Made by a program: the position numbers and the translations under genes. Of a stretch of DNA of 64,000 nucleotides, positions 63,449-64,000 are shown piece after piece. This DNA is from Todiramphus chloris collaris (Eukaryota; Chordata; Aves; Coraciiformes; Alcedinidae). Where the stretch lies: the NCBI GenBank assembly GCA_025345505.1, contig JANVCC010009895.1:643312-707311 (forward strand), read 5' to 3'. Below the pieces are notes generated by a model, which was not told where the DNA came from, did not search any database, and saw only the letters and a program-made list of their open reading frames with translations. The first letter of the stretch is position 1. Each line of letters starts with the position of its first letter.

Positions 63449-64000
63449 GTCAGTAAGACTTCCGAACATCTTGCTTTTGTAGTTACGTTAAATTGAAGTT
63501 TGACCATTGCTTTCAGGTAATGATACATTCCTTTTAATGTGGTTCTTGTCTTAAGCATACATTGTGGATGCTGAAAAGCTGCTAGCAGAGGGATTTTCTC
63601 AGGTTCTCACAATATTCAGTGAGAATCCTGCCTTTCTCACGCATGTTATGAGAAACAGTAGGATGGTTTTTGTAAGCTGGACCAACACCTGGTGTTTTGC
63701 TAAGTGCTGTTTATGGTACATTGGAAAAATATTTTGAAATGGGTGTTGTAGGACTTTAGTCAATCACCCTAGGAGATGGGTGATCACTGACCAATCGCCC
63801 TATGGGGCTAGGGTATATAAAATAGGGTTATAAATTAATAAATTAACCTTCTCTTGCTGAATTTGTGTGTTGCTGCATCTCTCCGCTCACGGTATAAACA
63901 GCGACACATACATATTTTCTCAGTTAACTTTTTTAACTAAAGTCTGTTCTGTTGTTTGTTCTGTCTAACTTTTCCTAGTGGACTGGGGGACAAATAGGTA
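63449..64000 (+). other. NCBP1 intron 14 (runs off the window)
   Basis: No exon 15 (expected LSYHQRILDIV-like text) is found before the edge. A compact LTR-like element is listed separately. Confidence 0.7.
63744..63906 (+). mobile_element. Possible compact LTR
   Basis: TGTTGTAGGAC to AGCGACA, with TATATAAAATAG (about 63813) followed by AATAAATTAACC (about 63836) and a short U5-like end (GTGTGTTGCTGCATCTCTCCG). The spacing of TATA box and poly(A) signal is LTR-like. No TSD was seen and the boundaries are provisional. Confidence 0.45.

Noticed and set aside
1..64000. CRISPR arrays, bacterial operons, rRNA or tRNA genes
   Set aside because: None seen. All tandem repeats are eukaryotic low-complexity or retroviral.

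Overview
The window is vertebrate nuclear DNA and almost certainly avian. It carries CR1 LINEs (3' ends with the ATTCTATG-type terminal repeat, and a copy with the ORF1 esterase region), bird-type ERVL/ERVK LTRs, alpharetrovirus-like env remnants and no bacterial-style genes. The only host gene is the 5' part of NCBP1 (CBP80, the large subunit of the nuclear cap-binding complex), on the + strand from 39255 to beyond the right edge. Fourteen exons join in frame, without a stop, into about the first 457 codons.

1-38300 is a dense graveyard of retroviral insertions with clear nesting. Names used here: ERV1 (468-8531, +) is gammaretrovirus-like: LTR, proline-type PBS, gag, an in-frame UAG, pro-pol, and almost no env. 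It is split by two solo LTRs with 5-bp target duplications (4109-4928, 5687-6330). ERV2 (8532-14371, +) follows. It is env-less and ERVL-like, with a tRNA-Lys1,2-type PBS, a Gag lacking zinc knuckles whose N-terminus is a multi-pass membrane domain, an in-frame UAG, then PR-RT-RNase H-IN, and a 3' LTR cut to 17 bp. ERV3 (14424-28193, +) has a tRNA-Trp PBS, a dUTPase and an alpharetrovirus-like env. It contains a whole younger provirus, ERV4 (19969-25888, TSD GGGGCT), in its integrase gene, and a solo LTR with a 6-bp TSD in its 3' LTR.

ERV5 (28194-33659, -) belongs to the ERV2 family and is split by two solo LTRs. Its gag also begins with a polytopic hydrophobic region and ends in a UAG at the same place. 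Fragments of another LTR, an ERVL-type 5' LTR with leader (34321-35218, -), and ERV6 (35230-38292, -; tRNA-Lys3-like PBS, gag, dUTPase, part of RT) complete the cluster.

38300-64000 is the NCBP1 promoter region and its introns, holding solo LTRs, four CR1 pieces and simple repeats. Three splice features stand out: a GC donor after exon 7, an LTR ending 32 bp before exon 2, and a U12-like donor after exon 11. NCBP1 is Z-linked in birds. The ERV load next to a still-open gene makes a W-linked copy a hypothesis worth testing, but the sequence alone cannot decide it.

The strongest candidate for something undescribed is the ERV2/ERV5 family: two independent copies of an env-less retrovirus whose Gag carries an N-terminal multi-pass membrane domain, with a shared amber codon at the gag-pro boundary.
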